DNA of 64,000 nucleotides from Verrucomicrobiota bacterium (GTDB lineage: Bacteria > Verrucomicrobiota > Verrucomicrobiia > Opitutales > UBA953), in NCBI GenBank assembly GCA_015061905.1, contig SUVQ01000005.1, positions 95,192 through 159,191 on the forward strand. Direction: 5' to 3'. Made by a program: the position numbers and the translations under genes. The notes beneath the pieces were generated by a model. The model had not been told where the DNA came from, ran no database searches, and was given only the letters and a program-made list of their open reading frames with translations. Below are positions 61,601 through 64,000 of this stretch, in pieces. The stretch's first letter is position 1; each line of letters opens with the position of its first letter.

Positions 61601-64000
61601 TACATTCCGAAAAACATCGGTAAAAATCTCACTCCGGAAGAGCGTCGAAAAGCCTATAAAGAATGGTCGGACAAGTTCCTTGCCTTTAAATACACGGACA
61701 AAAACAGCGCATACGCCAAGGCGTGGAATGCTTACCGTGCGGCGCAGAGGATAAGCCATGCTGAAGAAGAGCTAAAAAAACTTGCCGAAAACAAGATTAC
61801 TTTCGATGTGTTCAAAGCGTTTGCGGAGCAATATTACGAAGACGCAGTCCGCACCAAAAAAGAGCAGGAAAAAATCTACAAGCAAATCTTGAAAGAGCAC
61901 GGCGATTTCTTCAAACGCGCACGAGATCGGCGTTCTAAAGTCGGGGCAAGAGGATTGCGGTATTCTCTCGGATTCTCTCGCGGGAACGCGGAGGCGCAGA
62001 GGATTGAAGCGGAAGCTAAGGCAAACGGGACGTGGCTGAAAGCTCCGAACGGGAAGCCGTCGAAGTTGCCCCCGCGCCAATGGGTGCAGGTGCGCACGGA
62101 GGCGTTTAAGAAGTGGTTCGGAGACTGGGAACGCCTTGCGAAGTTTACGTTCAAAAGCGAGAAAATGCGGGACGCGGATGTTCACGGCGCACTTTCGGTG
62201 GTTGCCCGCAAAGACATCGAGAACGCTCAGACAGGAATTAAGGCACAACTGAATAGCACGCAGAGAACGAAGATTTTAAGCAAGAAAGCAAAGGAAAAAA
62301 CGGTTTCAAACGGCTTTACGATTGCACAGCATAATTATGTAGCATCGAAAGTCGTGGAGCTTTACGAGAACGCAGTTTTGCTCGGAGAATTTGAAGATAA
62401 CGGCGGAGACGTGAACGTGAAGTCAGTGTTCCGATTCTTTGCACCATTTATTCTCGACGGGCAAAATGTTTATGCCCTGCTTACGGTAAAGAACACCGAC
62501 GGAAACAAGCTTTATAGCGTTGAACTCGATGAAATTAAAAAGCTCGACGGTAAAGTTGAGAGACTTGAATCGGAATCCAAGCGCATCTCTTCGTCGAGCT
62601 TCGGCGGTAGTATTGAAGAAGTGCAGAACTACGTCAATACGTTTTTCGACGCTTCCAAAGTCGTTGACGAGAACGGCGAGCCGTTGGTGGTGTATCATCA
62701 AACTGAAAACGATTTTTGGACGTTCGACATGAGCAAAGCTCGCCAAAACATGGATTTGCCTGCGGCTTATTTCTCGTCCGGCACGGAAGATTGGGCGGAC
62801 ATGGGCGGTCGCGTGATTCCCGCGTTTTTGAATATCCGCAATCCGAAAATCGGAAAACCTGCGGCAAACGGAGACGGGCGTGCTGTCCGCGACGCGCTGG
62901 TGCGAGACGGGTTCGACGGAACAATCGAGCACGAAGACGGAATAGAAACCGAGTATGCCGCTTTCTCTCCCTCTCAAATCAAATCGGCTACGGATAACGC
63001 GGGAACGTTTGATGCGAGCAATCCGGATATCCGTTGGAGCTTGTCGCAACCGAGTTTGCCGGGCATGGAAGCGGCGGGCTTTGATTTGTTCGACAAGGTT
63101 GTTCCCGCAGAAGAAAAACCGGTATTAGAGGAGCTGAAGAACCAAAAGAAGAAGCGCGCAGCGTTTGATGCGTTCCGGCGCAAAGAGGGCGAACGCAAGA
63201 CACTTTCGGAAGTCTTGAATACGTTTGGATTGCTTTCTTTGAGAATCGGGAATCGCGGAGGAAAGCCGTGGACGACGATGGAAGAAGTTTATGACGCGTT
63301 GCTCGACCTTGCGGAAATCGCCGATATCCCGCCTGCGGCTATCGGCTTGGGCGGTCGCCTCGCTCTTGAGTTTGCCGGGCGGCGCACAACAACGACAGGC
63401 GGTGGCTATAAACCGTTCAAAAAATACATTACGGCATACCAACGCGGAGTGATTGCTCATGAATGGATGCACGCGCTGGATCACTACTTTGGCGGATTGT
63501 TCGACAGCCGGGCGCGGAAGAACAACTACAACGGCACAGAGATCCGAGCTGAAGTTTTGGAAGCATTCAAGAATCTCGAGAAGATCGTCAAGAATGCGGA
63601 ATTTACAAGCCGTTCGTGGGATTACAAAGGGACTGCCTACTGGGTGCAACCCCGGGAGCTTCTCGCCCGAGCTTTTGAGGTTTACGCGTTCGTAAAACGC
63701 GCTTCATCTGACGAATCGCTGAAACTCTCGGAAGAAGCCGCAGCGATCGCGCAAGAATATGAATCCAAAATCAATACGGGAGAGCTTGATATTCGTTCGG
63801 AAAAAGCAAAGGTGATCCGGGCGCGTTGGAAAGAAATTTATGACAAGGCTCAACAAGCTACGCCTTTACTTGTCTCCGGGAAAAATTTTCGGGAACTTCA
63901 AGTTTACCCGAAGCCGGAAGAGCTTGAAAGCGACGGCATCACGGCGGCGTTTGATGCGCTTTTTGGTACCTTGCAGTGGGAAGAGCAAGGACGCAGGGCG
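55637..64000 (+). CDS. Giant polyvalent phage protein, incomplete at window end
   Basis: One frame stays open from ATG 55637 to the window end, at least 2788 codons; I read every codon and found no stop. Residues ~385-470 are Gly/Ala-rich and hydrophobic. A zinc-peptidase motif HEFTH lies at 1051-1055 with EREILADV (Glu1117). Residues ~1250-1345 resemble a BECR-fold nuclease (YEHIGKHL; VGTAHIVRR). Residues ~1465-1560 resemble ParB/DdrB (YRVVDLSDLTFVDVS). The polyvalent-protein motif VRTEAFKKWFGDWE is at 2152-2165. An ADP-ribosyltransferase-like domain spans ~2340-2470 (YHQT His2354, AYFSS Tyr2378, TEYAAFSPSQ Glu2439). An LPD1-type peptidase domain has HEWMH at 2608-2612. It is probably injected with the phage DNA. 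Confidence 0.8.
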   Translation, partial: MEQLKIAQQDSIAINRTQAASLISFGGNVGKQAVQDAATQKVDPLVPETTGDVSISATRHVSRTNWSRQWESDGRAVEADVNAGLTLENIEEKYGSGIFSNTFAIPHLVRAKSRRSREAVAFPIIRDTKAFAAIANEVNAESAGGDWTRVEDKKKKAMISLFLNSKGFTVRDYAQIDEELKTGVFKGKSLDEITDWVFNSYLAEQARYDNLAQFVRTLDTDKQRFLDENGYKDTTDFFVKNAPEEMGNNLLALQKMSPADRRVAVEIAAKMREADSLGEWATTTYQSRIAEKIGTLSPERQARIMAMVQSMNPKLSRSFGIELAGKVAESFSDTFNGLENFLEAGFVHAGAWLNDVDLEEHEWYKREQEARSAALNTVRTRYAERGAVGSILMDTGVAFADTASIMALGWATGGAGAAAGTFAWFGGGSAGNAYTDLISRGVDTKTALLSSLEVGAVEAGSEYLQAVIPLGKGVSNFVAGKGAKSMALNMLSKDYFYKVASGAATATTKKALMRGAGRAALGMAEETGTELVAVGNKALVYDALGVSVDGEFLGEVSDTVKTMPGVFLLGALTGAGAAKIRNRKNGGRMPSVTQLGAELDLAKMETAKQKAQAMRLAGQMLDLSFDAGTGTVRAHGRDGRVSEIDMDAWADMNDAERRQELEAKFFRGEKHDENDTEKAMAFFDFVQKTAEFTADNAKAATDVNAPLDKDANAEAKQAAGAIPGTVETSTGTPTPEASREALQDFVERMPIWKELGEAAPDMDISSDLSAAFGYNVEPEHPDVAEALKTLFERDADATLAQILNEYAKSAIAQAKLGGNTKANPLALLVEKANAFGDAGGYTGERIAEPQQGDESAGTTIPQTALDDIPNTGKYFKTLSQASGVNVRHIEALSGNEYSLSRARREVKSVLSGKKKLAQISDTGKALLRATMRFDGNARALADWISAYASGARKGGKNTKELEDAAFVFAAGSREQRPVSEYESLRVETEAKSEAEQNLLRTVSRLNAATGGNVSVKFFDGSFFDANGFIDKDNVIHINRNAPEPLLKTFGHEFTHYLEANKGFAGMKKFILNPDGACVRVFLDRYGFSAFEDAKDKYKKLYGTQGGQNLSDEAIEREILADVCGAVLFTRSFDALFEIRQENKNFFNRCLEFLRKLFRATRGTKIENEIANAIDRYRAVAFEQRAVLGSFSHFEQDSAKSAYNPLKPAKTIEISTNKNAYSEQFATFKAIGEGQWEIPAEITATIPALKGKVVCDKEAYEHIGKHLGELKQFGYESAENFVADTLAYANAVYVSKSGDGFDIVADLNGEKRPVNRVLIYLKKSESGDFYDVGTAHIVRRDQYKNKKPLWERAQSNQSSEENSLAQSRAKADVSNATQATPERNEKLLDEISARKDVGGVFMAYAKEAGLSFKFPGQYPSFRAVLELVAKKRGVSIKEVVAEAAGAVAFAQKHVGISKTETTTPAELKPNEFEALTPSAENAVRIKGHYRVVDLSDLTFVDVSDKSQQDEQGRNRSGKRTEEQVQRMLMNFESERLGDDRHTDRGAPIYREIKDESLKLKELRSVSGEGRSRLLKKVYELGGVPEAQYREHVAKFARERGIEIPESVKQPVLLRVATDTGGLTWAQLAKASNTDMKSVYSTAEEAHADARELPKILNLLSGRSDEGILDERNNAFIMAFNEAIGAGTQYTQDRKSGFKETIGLRIENALVAYVINDREAATDLFDSPYSLGKTLASLRDYAVDLVRLKDNEQYDIAPELAAALKAALHVREQKERGNKQTSEQILELYFEQNTFDFEKNAREGIDLGAAKMLANLMLEKRTSRLGYVLFGYIGEVERANGIDGNDIGLFGTQDWGTKSELMQKALDKLDGNAGDVRYSISRKGRGYMDGGEWSQRANSALFDGMRPAAMIAKDLGVPVRAVELYGKTREWHHVGADFEEVDFYDPNDWAVQNVEQINDYEDAENFIRYVNTTTYVLGVEAKNDEEWIPKYIPKNIGKNLTPEERRKAYKEWSDKFLAFKYTDKNSAYAKAWNAYRAAQRISHAEEELKKLAENKITFDVFKAFAEQYYEDAVRTKKEQEKIYKQILKEHGDFFKRARDRRSKVGARGLRYSLGFSRGNAEAQRIEAEAKANGTWLKAPNGKPSKLPPRQWVQVRTEAFKKWFGDWERLAKFTFKSEKMRDADVHGALSVVARKDIENAQTGIKAQLNSTQRTKILSKKAKEKTVSNGFTIAQHNYVASKVVELYENAVLLGEFEDNGGDVNVKSVFRFFAPFILDGQNVYALLTVKNTDGNKLYSVELDEIKKLDGKVERLESESKRISSSSFGGSIEEVQNYVNTFFDASKVVDENGEPLVVYHQTENDFWTFDMSKARQNMDLPAAYFSSGTEDWADMGGRVIPAFLNIRNPKIGKPAANGDGRAVRDALVRDGFDGTIEHEDGIETEYAAFSPSQIKSATDNAGTFDASNPDIRWSLSQPSLPGMEAAGFDLFDKVVPAEEKPVLEELKNQKKKRAAFDAFRRKEGERKTLSEVLNTFGLLSLRIGNRGGKPWTTMEEVYDALLDLAEIADIPPAAIGLGGRLALEFAGRRTTTTGGGYKPFKKYITAYQRGVIAHEWMHALDHYFGGLFDSRARKNNYNGTEIRAEVLEAFKNLEKIVKNAEFTSRSWDYKGTAYWVQPRELLARAFEVYAFVKRASSDESLKLSEEAAAIAQEYESKINTGELDIRSEKAKVIRARWKEIYDKAQQATPLLVSGKNFRELQVYPKPEELESDGITAAFDALFGTLQWEEQGRRA

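Larger units (their letters stand above)
1..64000. repeat. Dispersed GGGAACG/CGTTCCC word
   Basis: The 7-mer GGGAACG and its complement recur throughout the window, mostly as GCGGGAACGC. Counting by eye I find about 63 in 1-13447 (one per ~210 bp, chance about one per 6 kb), 33 of them inside the alpha-2-macroglobulin gene, and about 55 in the prophage. I see none in 27293-29749. Copies occur in all reading frames (peptides AGT, RER, GN, VPA, AFP, RSR), in gaps and in terminator stems. In mfd I count 13 on the coding strand against 4, and in the prophage about 44 against 11, so orientation follows transcription. The highly expressed-type genes sucC and sucD have only one each. Function unknown. 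Confidence 0.9.
38033..64000 (+). mobile_element. Podovirus-type prophage, left part
   Basis: It starts at the tRNA fragment and continues past the window end. It carries a terminase end fragment, portal, scaffold, fibre, nozzle, capsid, adaptor, internal virion proteins and a giant polyvalent protein, all rightward, plus a leftward toxin-antitoxin pair. The set resembles T7-like podoviruses, but fibre and nozzle genes lie between scaffold and capsid. No integrase, repressor, polymerase or endolysin is seen in this part. It has the host word GGGAACG at about half the host density. Confidence 0.88.

Overview
The window is 64 kb of a GC-rich (mid-50s %, judged by eye), Gram-negative-type bacterial chromosome whose right 26 kb is a podovirus-type prophage that runs off the window. 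The gene set (secreted GH29 alpha-L-fucosidase with two discoidin-like modules, a very large bacterial alpha-2-macroglobulin, long U32 peptidase, few clear Shine-Dalgarno sites) would fit a Verrucomicrobiota/PVC-type, possibly gut-associated, organism. That placement is inference; no rRNA or other marker is present.

Layout. 0-38 kb, chromosomal: rluB-type pseudouridine synthase; alr-tsaB (overlapping); ruvC, ilvE and a 2072-aa alpha-2-macroglobulin, all leftward; a rightward GH29 fucosidase; a mercuric-reductase-like flavoprotein divergent from an ArsR regulator; cysK and an Rrf2/IscR-type regulator; a U32 peptidase convergent with priA; kbl; a MenE-like ligase; sucC-sucD. At 27.3-29.7 kb an AT-rich island carries a two-gene type II restriction-modification system whose nuclease is recognisably EcoRV-like. 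Then come a DEDD exonuclease and an SDR sugar reductase, a three-part membrane fusion protein (alpha/beta-hydrolase, DedA, ATP-grasp), and mfd.

38.0-64 kb, prophage. The left edge is the 3' end of a tRNA (attL candidate) followed directly by the C-terminal end of a terminase. Next come a small virion protein, podoviral portal, Bbp19-like protein, scaffold, two fibre-type proteins, a GNAT-like protein, a tail nozzle protein, a Dam-type methylase, a leftward GNAT toxin/small antitoxin pair, a major capsid protein with a C-terminal BACON-like domain, two lysis-type membrane proteins, a tail adaptor, two internal virion proteins and a giant polyvalent protein (at least 2788 aa, open at the window end). 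It carries two HExxH peptidase motifs, a BECR-type nuclease-like region, a ParB/DdrB-like region and an ADP-ribosyltransferase-like region.

The strongest unexplained signal is a short word, GGGAACG (usually inside GCGGGAACGC) and its complement. By hand count it occurs about 63 times in the first 13.4 kb, against roughly 2 expected, and about 55 times in the prophage. It is absent from the restriction-modification island. It appears in every reading frame, favours the coding strand, builds terminator stems and also forms a five-unit 10-bp array upstream of the toxin-antitoxin genes. Other repeats are a small hairpin family (GAAGCGACA, short loop, TGTCGCTTC) found between and inside genes, and a 28-bp prophage repeat with CTAACC every 10 bp in front of two structural-gene blocks.
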